In this document: positions 19,730-26,067 of the stretch, piece by piece
Layout of the letters: each line of letters opens with the position of its first letter
Numbering within the stretch: the first letter of the stretch is position 1
DNA from: a virus
DNA length: 26,067 bases
Virus record (IMG/VR): IMGVR_UViG_3300007351_000277
Span: 64,001 to 90,067 of that record
Reading direction: 5' to 3' (one strand)
Translations under genes and position numbers: made by a program
Notes under the pieces: generated by a model
The model's database searches: none
What the model was told of the DNA's origin: nothing
What the model saw: only the letters and a program-made list of their open reading frames with translations

Positions 19730-19924
19730 CTACATATCTGACTGCGCAGCCATGCCTATGATGGTCACGCTGAACGCAAGTATACCGACGAGGAATGCCA
19801 GCAGAAGAGCCATGTCCCACCCCCATCTGCCATGTATTGCCTGCAACACCAAAGGCGATATGGTCAAGAGCCACATGGTGATGATGCACAGCCAGAGTCC
19901 ACATCGTATCCACAAGGCGCTCAA
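19730..19924 (-). CDS. Small membrane protein, 64 aa
   Basis: TTG 19924 overlaps the preceding stop (TTGA). Two hydrophobic stretches, LWLCIITMWLLTISPLVLQA and MALLLAFLVGILAFSVTIIG, indicate two TM helices. Cotranscribed with other membrane and lipoprotein genes; function unknown. Confidence 0.6.
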   Translation of the reverse strand: MSALWIRCGLWLCIITMWLLTISPLVLQAIHGRWGWDMALLLAFLVGILAFSVTIIGMAAQSDM

Positions 19925-20040
19925 TACAGCATGTCCTCCATAGCACGAATTCTTCTCGTGTTCTCACGGTCCTTTGCGACAACGTCTCGCGCCCACAGGA
20001 ATCCTATGGCCGATAGAACGACAACGAGCCACGATTTCAT
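19921..20040 (-). CDS. Tiny membrane protein, 39 aa
   Basis: Below usual length cut-offs. ATG 20040 with AAAGGA SD. MKSWLVVVLSAIGFLWARDV is one hydrophobic helix, followed by a charged tail (AKDRENTRRIRAMEDMLY). It ends TTGA with the next start, a strong sign of coupled translation. Confidence 0.6.
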   Translation of the reverse strand: MKSWLVVVLSAIGFLWARDVVAKDRENTRRIRAMEDMLY

Positions 20041-20055
20041 GATGATATCCTTTCC

Positions 20056-20799
20056 CTACAGATTCTCGAACCTGATCTGCTTCCTCTTCTGCCTGAACAG
20101 CCAGGCAGTCCCCCACAGCCCGTACACTATCGGGATCAGGATAGTGACGCCAATGTACAGACGTAATGGCAAGGTGTTGATATCACTGACCTCGACCTGA
20201 AAGTTTGTGGGTGTCCACTGACCAGTGAAGAGCCAGTACACGGCAGCACCTAGCAGAATAGCAGCAAAAGCTATTCCAGGAATGCCCATGGCAAGGAAAA
20301 GGAAGGTCCCAACAGCTATTTCGCCCGTTTTGGTCCATATGTCCCCGTAGGTCCAGCGTCTTGGTGACACCTCATGGAAATTGTTGCTTACTGCAGGTCC
20401 ACCACGTCGCATCTGGTCTTTGCCACAAACATTGTACGGGTAACACTCAGGCCCACAGCATCTTGACGGCTTCGCCTCTGTAATCTGCATTATTACAGCT
20501 TCCCTGTCTCTGCACGGTCTTTCCCACGTTACCCTTGCGCCGGTAGCGCTGCACCGTGCCACCCGATACAACACGGGATTTGACTTGCTCCCACCACGCT
20601 CGAAACTGTAGCCTCCAACGTACACTATGTTGCTCTTGCAGTCGCCAGGACTGATTTCCCCACCAAGGACTCTACTTGCATGCTGTGCAGTGACTTCCTC
20701 TGGTGTTGGCTTCCGTGTTGCTGCCTCATCCTTGTGCCACTCGGTCTCGGCTATCCTGTTGGCTATCTCTTGTATCGTCTGCGTTTCCCACGTGTCCAC
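20056..20799 (-). CDS. Membrane protein with Cys-rich domain, 247 aa
   Basis: Start GTG 20799. The first 30 residues are amphipathic (TIQEIANRIAETEWHKDEAA). A Cys-rich soluble part follows (RCCGPECYPYNVCG, also DCKSN, ARCSATG). The C-terminus has two or more TM segments (GTFLFLAMGIPGIAFAAILL..., LYIGVTILIPIVYGLWGTAW). Likely an envelope protein with a soluble N-terminal domain; family not recognised. Confidence 0.65.
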   Translation of the reverse strand: MDTWETQTIQEIANRIAETEWHKDEAATRKPTPEEVTAQHASRVLGGEISPGDCKSNIVYVGGYSFERGGSKSNPVLYRVARCSATGARVTWERPCRDREAVIMQITEAKPSRCCGPECYPYNVCGKDQMRRGGPAVSNNFHEVSPRRWTYGDIWTKTGEIAVGTFLFLAMGIPGIAFAAILLGAAVYWLFTGQWTPTNFQVEVSDINTLPLRLYIGVTILIPIVYGLWGTAWLFRQKRKQIRFENL

Positions 20800-20804
20800 T
20801 GTCT

Positions 20805-20921
20805 CTACTCCTCCTTGAGCATATCACACACAATAAGGCCAGTCCACAGTATTACGAGGGCCAAAAGTGCAATCCCTTTCTTTGCGCATCCTATCTCTAA
20901 GAATTGCAACGCCCCCCCCAT
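20805..20921 (-). CDS. Tiny membrane protein, 38 aa, after an 8-G tract
   Basis: ATG 20921 is followed by a run of 8 G (ATG plus GGGGGGG). The 38-aa product has one TM helix (KKGIALLALVILWTGLIVCD) and ends DMLKEE. Its GGAGGAG is the SD region of the next gene. The G8 tract could slip and shift the frame. Upstream flank is the IS605 element. Confidence 0.5.
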   Translation of the reverse strand: MGGALQFLEIGCAKKGIALLALVILWTGLIVCDMLKEE

Positions 20922-21008
20922 GGCTAATGTCCATCAGACGCAGGCGGCGGGGACTGTCGCTCTTTAGGCGACAGAGGAAGCCGCCCGCTCCCCCTTTCTG
21001 TTAGTTCG

Positions 21009-21037
21009 TTGACTTCTATATGGCATTGTGTTATAAT
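21009..21037 (+). promoter_or_regulatory. Consensus promoter of tnpA
   Basis: TTGACT (21009-21014), a 17-nt spacer, and TATAAT (21032-21037) with an extended TG. Transcription would begin near 21044, the ATG of tnpA, so the mRNA is probably leaderless. Confidence 0.8.
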
Positions 21038-21043
21038 GCTCTT

Positions 21044-21448
21044 ATGAGCGAACCAAGATATCGCAAGAACGCTGGGACTGTTTACAACCTGCACTACCAC
21101 CTTGTCTGGTGTCCGAAATACCGGCACAAGGTTCTGGTTGGTCCAATTGCCGAGCGTCTTAACGAGTTGTTGCGAGCCAAGGCTATTGAGCTTGAGTCCA
21201 CAGTCGAGACGCTGGAAATCATGCCTGACCACGTTCACCTGTTCGTCTCGGCCCCGCCAACGCATGCCCCGCAACATCTGGCTAACCAGTTCAAGGGCTA
21301 CACTTCTCGTATTCTGCGGCAGGAGTTCCCCTCGCTCCGCTCCCGACTGCCGAGCTTGTGGAGCCGCAGCTACTACGTAGGCTGCGCCGGGCATGTCTCG
21401 GCTGACACGATTGAGCGGTACATTGCCGCTCAGAAGACACGGACATAG
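21044..21448 (+). CDS. tnpA: IS200/IS605 Y1 HUH transposase TnpA
   Basis: 134 aa, single-strand DNA transposase. It shows HVHLF (HUH motif at H63-x-H65) and SYYVGCAGHVSADTIERYI, the conserved C-terminal segment with the catalytic Tyr (Y126). The start is ATG 21044 rather than the in-frame ATG 21020, because the -10 box lies between them. It ends 3 nt before tnpB. Appears intact. Confidence 0.95.
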   Translation: MSEPRYRKNAGTVYNLHYHLVWCPKYRHKVLVGPIAERLNELLRAKAIELESTVETLEIMPDHVHLFVSAPPTHAPQHLANQFKGYTSRILRQEFPSLRSRLPSLWSRSYYVGCAGHVSADTIERYIAAQKTRT

Positions 21449-21451
21449 ACG

Positions 21452-22579
21452 ATGCGCAAGGCGTTCAAATACCGTCTCTACCCGACTAGCCAGCAGGTCG
21501 AAGCGTTGGCGAAGATGCTTGAGACGCATCGCCGCTTGTACAATCATGCACTGGATGAGCGCAAGACAGTCTGGGAACAGGAGAAACGCTCGGTCAGCTA
21601 CGGTGACCAGTCGGCGTATCTCAAGGGCGAGAGAAAGAGCGATCCCTATCTGGCTGACACCAACTTTTCTAGCTGCCAGGCTACACTCCGGCGGCTCGAC
21701 AAGGCATTCAAGGCTTTCTTCCGTCGGCTGAAGACTGGTGAAGCCCCCGGCTATCCCCGCTTTAAGGGACGGCATCGCTTCGATACGGTCGAGTTCCCCT
21801 CCTACGGCGATGGCTGCAAACTGGATAGCGGCCGGGTATACTTCCAGCACGTCGGCTCGGTCAAGGCCAAGCTGCACCGCCCCGTCGAAGGGACGATCAA
21901 GACCGTCTCCTTCAAGCGGGAACCCGACGGTTGGTACGTCATCTTTTCCTGTGACCTTGGCAACGTGCAGGTCGTTGCTTCTGCCAACTCGCCGGTCGGC
22001 ATTGATATGGGACTCAACGCCTTCCTGTTTACCTCCACTGGCGAGAGTGTCACACCACCCAAGTTCTACCGGAAGGCACAGGGTAAGTTGCGCCGGGCAC
22101 AGCGCCGCCTTTCTCGCCGCAAGAAGGGCAGTAACCGCCGCCGGAAAGCTGCACAGCAGGTGGCGAGGTTGCATCAGCACATCACCAACCAGCGACGGGA
22201 CTTCCACCATAAAACGGCGCTGTCGCTTGTACAACGATATGGCATTATCATTCATGAAGACCTCAACATCAAGGGTATCGTTCGTTCTCGTCTTGCCAAG
22301 TCCACGCACGATGTGGGTTGGGCAAGCTTCCTGGTGATTCTCGGCAGCAAAGCGGAAGAGGCTGGCTGCAAAGTAATCGCCGTCCCTGCCTACAACACAT
22401 CTCAGGTATGTAGTCGGTGTGGATGCTTGCCCGATATTCCCAAGACTCTCGCTGATCGTGTACACGTTTGTCCTCACTGCGGCTTTGTGGCCGACCGCGA
22501 CCACAACGCCGCTCTAAACATTCTTCGGCAGGGACTCTGCCGTCAGGCGCTAACGTCGGCAGTGGCCGACGTAGCCTGA
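21452..22579 (+). CDS. tnpB: IS605 TnpB RNA-guided nuclease
   Basis: 375 aa, programmable DNA nuclease guided by the omega-RNA read from the element's right end, an ancestor of Cas12. RuvC-I GIDMGLNAF with D185, RuvC-II IIHEDLNIKG with E269, zinc finger C320-x2-C323 and C340-x2-C343, RuvC-III ADRDHNAALN with D350. The three acidic residues are intact. It shares the window with a Cas12m-like effector, the probable descendant of such a protein. Confidence 0.95.
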   Translation: MRKAFKYRLYPTSQQVEALAKMLETHRRLYNHALDERKTVWEQEKRSVSYGDQSAYLKGERKSDPYLADTNFSSCQATLRRLDKAFKAFFRRLKTGEAPGYPRFKGRHRFDTVEFPSYGDGCKLDSGRVYFQHVGSVKAKLHRPVEGTIKTVSFKREPDGWYVIFSCDLGNVQVVASANSPVGIDMGLNAFLFTSTGESVTPPKFYRKAQGKLRRAQRRLSRRKKGSNRRRKAAQQVARLHQHITNQRRDFHHKTALSLVQRYGIIIHEDLNIKGIVRSRLAKSTHDVGWASFLVILGSKAEEAGCKVIAVPAYNTSQVCSRCGCLPDIPKTLADRVHVCPHCGFVADRDHNAALNILRQGLCRQALTSAVADVA

Positions 22580-22837
22580 GAAGCCGTCGCCTTCAGGCGA
22601 CGGAGTGGTCACCTCAAAGGGGTCGGTACATTGGCTGAGTTCTTCAAACGTAAGGCCAAATTGACGGAAGCCAGGCAGTTTATACATGGGATCACCATCA
22701 AGGAATAGCCTGATCACCGTTTGCTTGGCCAAGTATTCGCTCCGCATGTACTGTTCAGCACGGTCCGCTGTGTTCACGGGTCCTCCTTCCCCCTCACTGT
22801 ACCGTACCTCGCCTTGCTTGTCAATAACAAAGTGCAT
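22550..22837 (-). pseudogene. Gene truncated by IS605 insertion
   Basis: ATG 22837 opens MHFVIDKQGEVRYSEGEGG, then RSEYLAKQTVIRLFLDGDPM and LPGFRQFGLTFEELSQCTDP. After FEV the reading frame enters the IS right end (about 22616), so the tail is IS sequence. The original 3' part is not identified beyond 20937. Function unknown. Confidence 0.55.
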
Positions 22838-22849
22838 ATTTCTTGGCTA

Positions 22850-22879
22850 TTGACATAGCAAGCTACGTTGCTGCATAAT
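22850..22879 (+). promoter_or_regulatory. Promoter of the FlbD-like gene
   Basis: TTGACA (22850-22855), an 18-nt spacer and CATAAT (22874-22879), 21 nt before GTG 22900. Confidence 0.7.
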
Positions 22880-22899
22880 GGTCTCAGTGGGAGGCAATT

Positions 22900-23070
22900 G
22901 TGGCTAAGTTTCTCGAATTAACTCTTATCGGCAATGGCAAAGTCTTGGTTAATATGGACGAAGTAGTGGTAGTCAAACAGGGGGAGGATCGAACATACTT
23001 GGTAAAGTCAAAAGAGGTGTGTATCGAGGTGGTCGAGACTCTTGACCATATTCAGGCTAACCTGCTCTGA
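22900..23070 (+). CDS. Small FlbD-like protein, 56 aa
   Basis: Below usual length cut-offs. GTG 22900 after GGGAGG. VAKFLELTLIGNGKVLVNMD then EVVVVKQGEDRTYLVKSKEV and CIEVVETLDH. The layout of a short beta-rich strand set (KFLELT...VLVN.DEIVAV) resembles the FlbD-like small proteins found in phages and bacteria. A single gene with its own promoter and terminator, in the opposite direction to its neighbours, so it may be expressed independently. Confidence 0.65.
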   Translation: MAKFLELTLIGNGKVLVNMDEVVVVKQGEDRTYLVKSKEVCIEVVETLDHIQANLL

Positions 23071-23168
23071 ACTACTGCTCGGATAAATTCAACGTCAAGC
23101 CGTTACGGGACCTGACCTGGCGCGCTAGCATGGTTGATGTGTGGTGTCCAGACTAAATAGCACAACAG

Positions 23169-23207
23169 AAAAGCGACTCTGCCCGACAAACAGAGTCGCT
23201 TTTCTTG
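23169..23207. terminator. Bidirectional Rho-independent terminator
   Basis: AAAAGCGACTCTG (23169-23181) and CAGAGTCGCTTTT (23191-23203) form a 13-bp stem with A/T ends on both sides, between the plus-strand gene ending at 23070 and the minus-strand gene ending at 23305. Serves both. Confidence 0.9.
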
Positions 23208-23304
23208 TCCTTGCGTCGGGAGGTACAACGCAATAACCTGGAGCACTTGACAGCGCAAGGACAGAGAGAAAGGAGACGCCCAACACAACCATCATAGCAC
23301 ATCG

Positions 23305-23664
23305 CTAGGACTTATCGCAAGTAGTGCTGCACCTTATTGCTACATCCCATTGGCCTGGCGCATAGATGGCAAGGGGGATGTTATCCTCACCCATAAGTAT
23401 CATCTGTCCAAATGACCCAACGTCTACCTGCATGACGGCTTCGTAAGTGTAGCCATCTGGCGACACTTTCCACTCGCTTAGCTTGGGGGCCTTCTCACCC
23501 CCTTCTTCTTCGATGTCTTTTAGGATATCTTTCAGATGCACCTGAATTGTGTCCAGGTCATGGCACAATCGGTTTTCACCTGCTTCGTCCAGTGCCAGGT
23601 GAACAGCCCCGATAGCGCCAAAGATACCGTCAATTCGCTTAGCAATCGCCTTCAGGTCGGTCAT
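23305..23664 (-). CDS. Hypothetical protein, 119 aa
   Basis: ATG 23664 overlaps the small gene upstream by 26 nt. Helical N-terminal half (TDLKAIAKRIDGIFGAIGAV, then TIQVHLKDILKDIEEEGGEK) and a beta-rich C-terminal half (YEAVMQVDVGSFGQMILMGE). Last gene of the right minus-strand operon before the terminator. Function unknown. Confidence 0.65.
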   Translation of the reverse strand: MTDLKAIAKRIDGIFGAIGAVHLALDEAGENRLCHDLDTIQVHLKDILKDIEEEGGEKAPKLSEWKVSPDGYTYEAVMQVDVGSFGQMILMGEDNIPLAIYAPGQWDVAIRCSTTCDKS

Positions 23665-23764
23665 CCTTGTCCTCTTTCTCGTAATCTTCGCCTAGGAAGA
23701 ACCGTAGCAGTTCTTCGATATGGACTTCTTCTCGGTCGGCCTTATCCTGTTGCTTGCCCATCAT
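23639..23764 (-). CDS. Tiny charged protein, 41 aa
   Basis: Below usual length cut-offs. ATG 23764 overlaps the preceding TGA (ATGA), with an AGGAC SD. MMGKQQDKADREEVHIEELL then RFFLGEDYEKEDKDD is highly charged and helical. It overlaps the start of the next gene by 26 nt, so it is likely translated by coupling. Confidence 0.55.
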   Translation of the reverse strand: MMGKQQDKADREEVHIEELLRFFLGEDYEKEDKDDRPEGDC

Positions 23765-24243
23765 TTGTCCTGATATCTATGGCAAAAGCCACCTGGATGA
23801 GTGAAGCATTTTTCATCGCGCGTCCATCTTGTGCATATTCGACTGTTTTCCACAAAGCCTACGCAGGTTCTGCAGTAACCGTATGGATGCTTTACTGTAC
23901 TTTCGTGATACGGCTTGGGTACAGGATCACTACTGATGTTGTCCTTGTTCCCCTGGATTCTGCCTTTCTCGGCTTCTTCCAATGCGGCCATTGCTATGTT
24001 GAATTGGGAAAGGGTTAAGATGCCGTCTACGAACATTTTGCGTAGCCTGCGTGCCACAATGGTAGCTACCCAGCCAGTCTTTACCATTGCATCCCATACC
24101 AAGTCGTCAATCGGTGACTCTACTGCTCGGTAAGGTTTCCCTCGGACAATGATTTCATCTGGCACATCCTCCCCTTGCTTACACAGAGGGAAGCACTCGT
24201 AGCCATTAACAATCACTTTGTTTAGCTTGATTTCTCCTGACAC
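23761..24243 (-). CDS. Hypothetical protein with Cys-rich C-terminus, 160 aa
   Basis: GTG 24243 is used because ATAGGAGG lies just before it; the frame continues upstream without an SD. N-terminal SGEIKLNKVIVNGYECFPLC and PDEIIVRGKPYRAVESPIDD look beta-rich, then a helix (ILTLSQFNIAMAALEEAEKG). The last 40 residues hold CRTC, an ICTRW run, KCF and GFCH, a probable zinc cluster. Function unknown; cotranscribed with the TSCPD and RNA ligase genes. Confidence 0.65.
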   Translation of the reverse strand: MSGEIKLNKVIVNGYECFPLCKQGEDVPDEIIVRGKPYRAVESPIDDLVWDAMVKTGWVATIVARRLRKMFVDGILTLSQFNIAMAALEEAEKGRIQGNKDNISSDPVPKPYHESTVKHPYGYCRTCVGFVENSRICTRWTRDEKCFTHPGGFCHRYQDK

Positions 24244-24253
24244 CTGATTCCTC

Positions 24254-24769
24254 CTATCCACACCTACTATACCCACAGCCCCTGCACACAGCACACCCTT
24301 CCTGTAGTTCCAGCAAGCCATTGCATTCCGGGCACTGAGGGTTCATACCAGTCTCTGCTACGCTTACCGGTCTTATGGGGATTGGTTCCCGTGATACCAA
24401 CTTGATGCTCGGTGATTCTTCCCCTGGGTCTGTGTGTAGCCTGATTGCATGGCCTATGGCGTCACTGCACGACAGTATCTGTGCCCCGTTATCGAACATA
24501 GGCGCTGGACACCGGATACCTCGAAGCTGCTTGATGATATCGTTGGGGTCAGCACCTAATCGGAACGCCAATGATACCAATCTTCCCACAGCTTCCGTCT
24601 GGCTACCCGCACAGCCACCCGACTTGCCCAACTTGGCGAACAGTTCGATATCGCCCTGGTCATCTTGATTGATGGTTACGAACAGCGAGCCACAGCCCGT
24701 TTTCATCTTGTACGTTTGTCCGGTCGTTACCTTCGGTCTTGGCCTTGGCTTCTTTGGCTTATTCGTCAG
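24254..24769 (-). CDS. Stand-alone TSCPD-domain protein with CTG start
   Basis: The TSCPD domain is the C-terminal module of B12-dependent (class II) ribonucleotide reductase. Reading from ATG 24706 gives MKTGCGSLFVTINQDDQ, then LFAKLGKSGGCAGSQTEAVG, ADPNDIIKQLRGIRCPAPMF and a C-terminal CPECNGLLELQEGC. The frame extends upstream as TNKPKKPRPRPKVTTGQTYK, which matches the family's RPRP...GkTYK lead-in. The only start is CTG 24769, 6 nt after AAGGAGG. ATG 24706 has no SD, so I take CTG as the start. A complete reductase is not present. It overlaps the RNA ligase gene by 11 nt. Confidence 0.75.
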   Translation of the reverse strand: MTNKPKKPRPRPKVTTGQTYKMKTGCGSLFVTINQDDQGDIELFAKLGKSGGCAGSQTEAVGRLVSLAFRLGADPNDIIKQLRGIRCPAPMFDNGAQILSCSDAIGHAIRLHTDPGEESPSIKLVSREPIPIRPVSVAETGMNPQCPECNGLLELQEGCAVCRGCGYSRCG

Positions 24770-25784
24770 TGAAGTCCTCCTTATGTCGAATCAGGTAATC
24801 GTCCCCAACGTATTTGAGTATTACCCTGCCGATAGCAGGGTGAGTCCTTTCGCGTTTGGGTCGTATCACCACGCCCTCTTTGACATGGTTTCCCTGAAAG
24901 GCTCTCCCCTCGGCTTTCTGTCGTATGGTAGCCATACTGAACTCACACTGCTCGTATGGTACGTGTGGTATCTCGTACTCGCGACAGAGATCAAGAAACA
25001 CACCGTGGTTGCAATATTGACCATTAACCAAAACATCGAAGGCAACATAGGCTAATCCCGACTGACCATACTGTAGGTCCTGAACGCCTTTGCCATATAT
25101 CTCACCAAACAACATTACCTGATCGTAGAAATACCCGAAACATTTTATGAACCTACGTACACCTGGAATCGTTAGTGGGTACCAGTACAGGTTGGCTGCC
25201 CAATCTGCTTCGGACGCGGGCGGTTTCCGACGCAATCGATTGGACCCCGCCATCGTTTCGCCTTTTATGCAGCCCAGTCGCGAATGGCTCCCGTGCACCT
25301 TCTCGGTTACCCATACCTCTTCGCCTTCTTGCAAGATCGACGGGAAGTTGCGTAGGTTTTCGATGTTGGTGTACAGGACAAACAGGGGGTCGTCCGCCAT
25401 GGCATCGCCTGCACTGACACGTACTGGCGGTATGTACTTCTTGGCACCGTAGTAATCAGCCACATCTTCTTCACTGGGCCACGGTTTGTCTGGCGGGAAT
25501 ACCAGACCATACGAAGGCTCACCACGCAATTTGGCGCAACGAATACGCCCCATGTCGGGATTGTCTTTCCCGAAGCTCAAATACTGCGTGACTCCCAATT
25601 TGTCAGCTAGTTCCCTGGGTATCATGGTGTCGGGTGGCATATAGACCACCTTGTCGCCAGTCTTGTACTGTCCCCTTGGCGTGACGGTCTGCCATCCACC
25701 AATGACAGCCAAATCCAATCGGTCTGCATTTGGGTGTGGTTTTACGTCTGCTATCTTAGTCACCTTGACGATCAGGCTACTCAA
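24759..25784 (-). CDS. RNA ligase (DraRnl/Rnl5-like)
   Basis: 341 aa ATP-dependent RNA ligase, start TTG 25784 after AAGGAGGT. Nucleotidyltransferase motif I is KVHGSH with the nucleophile K162; motif III GEIYGKGVQDLQYG (E228), IIIa VAFDVL, IV EGVVIRP (E303) and V ILKYV (K324). The N-terminal 100 residues (SSLIVKVTKIADVKPHPNAD, GDKVVYMPPDTMIP) form the OB-like domain seen in the Deinococcus radiodurans type ligase. Such enzymes seal nicked RNA, in phages often to reverse host tRNA cleavage. It precedes the TSCPD gene. Confidence 0.93.
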   Translation of the reverse strand: MSSLIVKVTKIADVKPHPNADRLDLAVIGGWQTVTPRGQYKTGDKVVYMPPDTMIPRELADKLGVTQYLSFGKDNPDMGRIRCAKLRGEPSYGLVFPPDKPWPSEEDVADYYGAKKYIPPVRVSAGDAMADDPLFVLYTNIENLRNFPSILQEGEEVWVTEKVHGSHSRLGCIKGETMAGSNRLRRKPPASEADWAANLYWYPLTIPGVRRFIKCFGYFYDQVMLFGEIYGKGVQDLQYGQSGLAYVAFDVLVNGQYCNHGVFLDLCREYEIPHVPYEQCEFSMATIRQKAEGRAFQGNHVKEGVVIRPKRERTHPAIGRVILKYVGDDYLIRHKEDFTDE

Positions 25785-25922
25785 CGTACCTCCTTGATCT
25801 GGTATGGGTCACTACCCTGTATCTCTTGGTCGCTGTAATCACGATAGATGTGTATGTTTACCCCAGTGGTCAACTCTAGTTCGCTTGCCATGGCCCACAC
25901 GTCTTCCCACGCATCCTTTCGG
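25781..25922 (-). pseudogene. Gene truncated by IS insertion
   Basis: Frame KDAWEDVWAMASELELTTGV then NIHIYRDYSDQEIQGSDPYQ ends IKEVR at 25781, overlapping the RNA ligase start. Its upstream part runs into the IS605-type right end at 25923, so the N-terminus has been displaced. An internal ATG (25891) could still give 36 residues. Function unknown. Confidence 0.5.
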
Positions 25923-26067
25923 TCAATTACCCCCGGCTGAAGCCGGAGGCTTGTAGCTAACTTGTAAAGGTCGTTACGTTTGGCGCATTGACAAGCGCCC
26001 TGCTCGCAATATTGCAAGCAGCGTTCAGGTCAGCATTAGCGGAATAGCCACAACCTGTACAAAGGAA
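25923..26067 (-). mobile_element. IS200/IS605-type element, right end, leaving the window
   Basis: GTAATTGA and a CCGGCTTCAGCCGG hairpin mark the right end, followed by the tnpB tail. The first 70 bases match the remnant at 6321. The rest lies outside the window. Confidence 0.8.
25957..26067 (-). CDS. tnpB: TnpB, partial C-terminus
   Basis: Minus frame to the window edge reads FLCTGCGYSANADLNAACNI then ASRALVNAPNVTTFTS. CTGCG is the second zinc knuckle and NADLNAA the RuvC-III motif with its Asp, so this is an intact C-terminus. The stop is TAG 25959-25957. It differs from the TnpB at 21452, so the element is a separate IS type. Confidence 0.85.
   Translation of the reverse strand, partial: FLCTGCGYSANADLNAACNIASRALVNAPNVTTFTS

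Larger units (their letters stand above)
20937..22616 (+). mobile_element. Complete IS200/IS605-family element (tnpA-tnpB)
   Basis: Holds tnpA and tnpB in tandem. The left end has the hairpin CTGTCGC/GCGACAG (20954-20974) and GC-rich inverted words. The right end has CCGTCGCC-TTCA-GGCGACGG (22584-22603) followed by a TCAA (22614-22617). Exact termini are uncertain; there is no target duplication, as usual for this family. It moves as single-stranded DNA via the Y1 transposase. Confidence 0.85.

Noticed and set aside
20924-22504. 526-codon minus ORF across the IS605 element
   Set aside because: It is antisense to the intact tnpA and tnpB genes and shows no domain.

Overview
The window looks like part of the genome of a large bacterial mobile element, most likely a phage and less likely a plasmid. 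It has many short, tightly packed genes of unknown function, frequent ATGA/GTGA/TTGA start-stop overlaps, its own sigma-70 factor, an RNA ligase, a ParB-like/MT-A70 DNA methyltransferase, a stand-alone TSCPD domain and three IS200/IS605 footprints. There are no rRNAs, tRNAs, ribosomal proteins, housekeeping operons or phage structural genes. The host cannot be named from the sequence.

Layout. (1) 1-1664, plus strand: overlapping small Cys/Trp-rich genes. (2) 1665-5384, plus strand: a compact Cas12 effector of 583 aa that I read as Cas12m-like (type V-M, formerly V-U1), a 5-repeat CRISPR array with uniform 37/37 geometry and no cas1/cas2, then an HTH/Zn protein and a sigma-70 factor in the same direction. 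(3) 5377-6964: very small basic proteins, a minus-strand MerR/excisionase-like HTH gene, an IS605 right-end remnant and a terminase-small-subunit-like gene. (4) 6953-14857, minus strand: about 20 small unknown genes. Many are preceded by repeated structured leaders of three types (A, B/D, E), and the type A stems show compensatory base changes. (5) 14858-16640: 1.8 kb without convincing genes but full of iterons, palindromes, inverted repeats and a G-poor tract; it could be an origin or control region. (6) 16676-20921, minus strand: methyltransferase plus overlapping nuclease-like gene, then lipoproteins and small membrane proteins. (7) 20937-22616: a complete tnpA-tnpB IS605 element that cuts into a minus-strand gene. 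(8) 22850-26067: a small FlbD-like gene with its own promoter and a bidirectional terminator, then a minus-strand operon ending in a TSCPD protein and RNA ligase, next to a second IS605-type copy leaving the window.

The two strongest leads are the Cas12m-like effector and mini-array beside an HTH and sigma gene, and the repeated leader RNAs. In several type A copies the upstream gene's stop codon lies inside the leader stem and the downstream Shine-Dalgarno (SD) sequence follows the other arm. That arrangement suggests a built-in translational-coupling switch used across an accessory operon. Functions were assigned by reading the sequence; no database search was possible.
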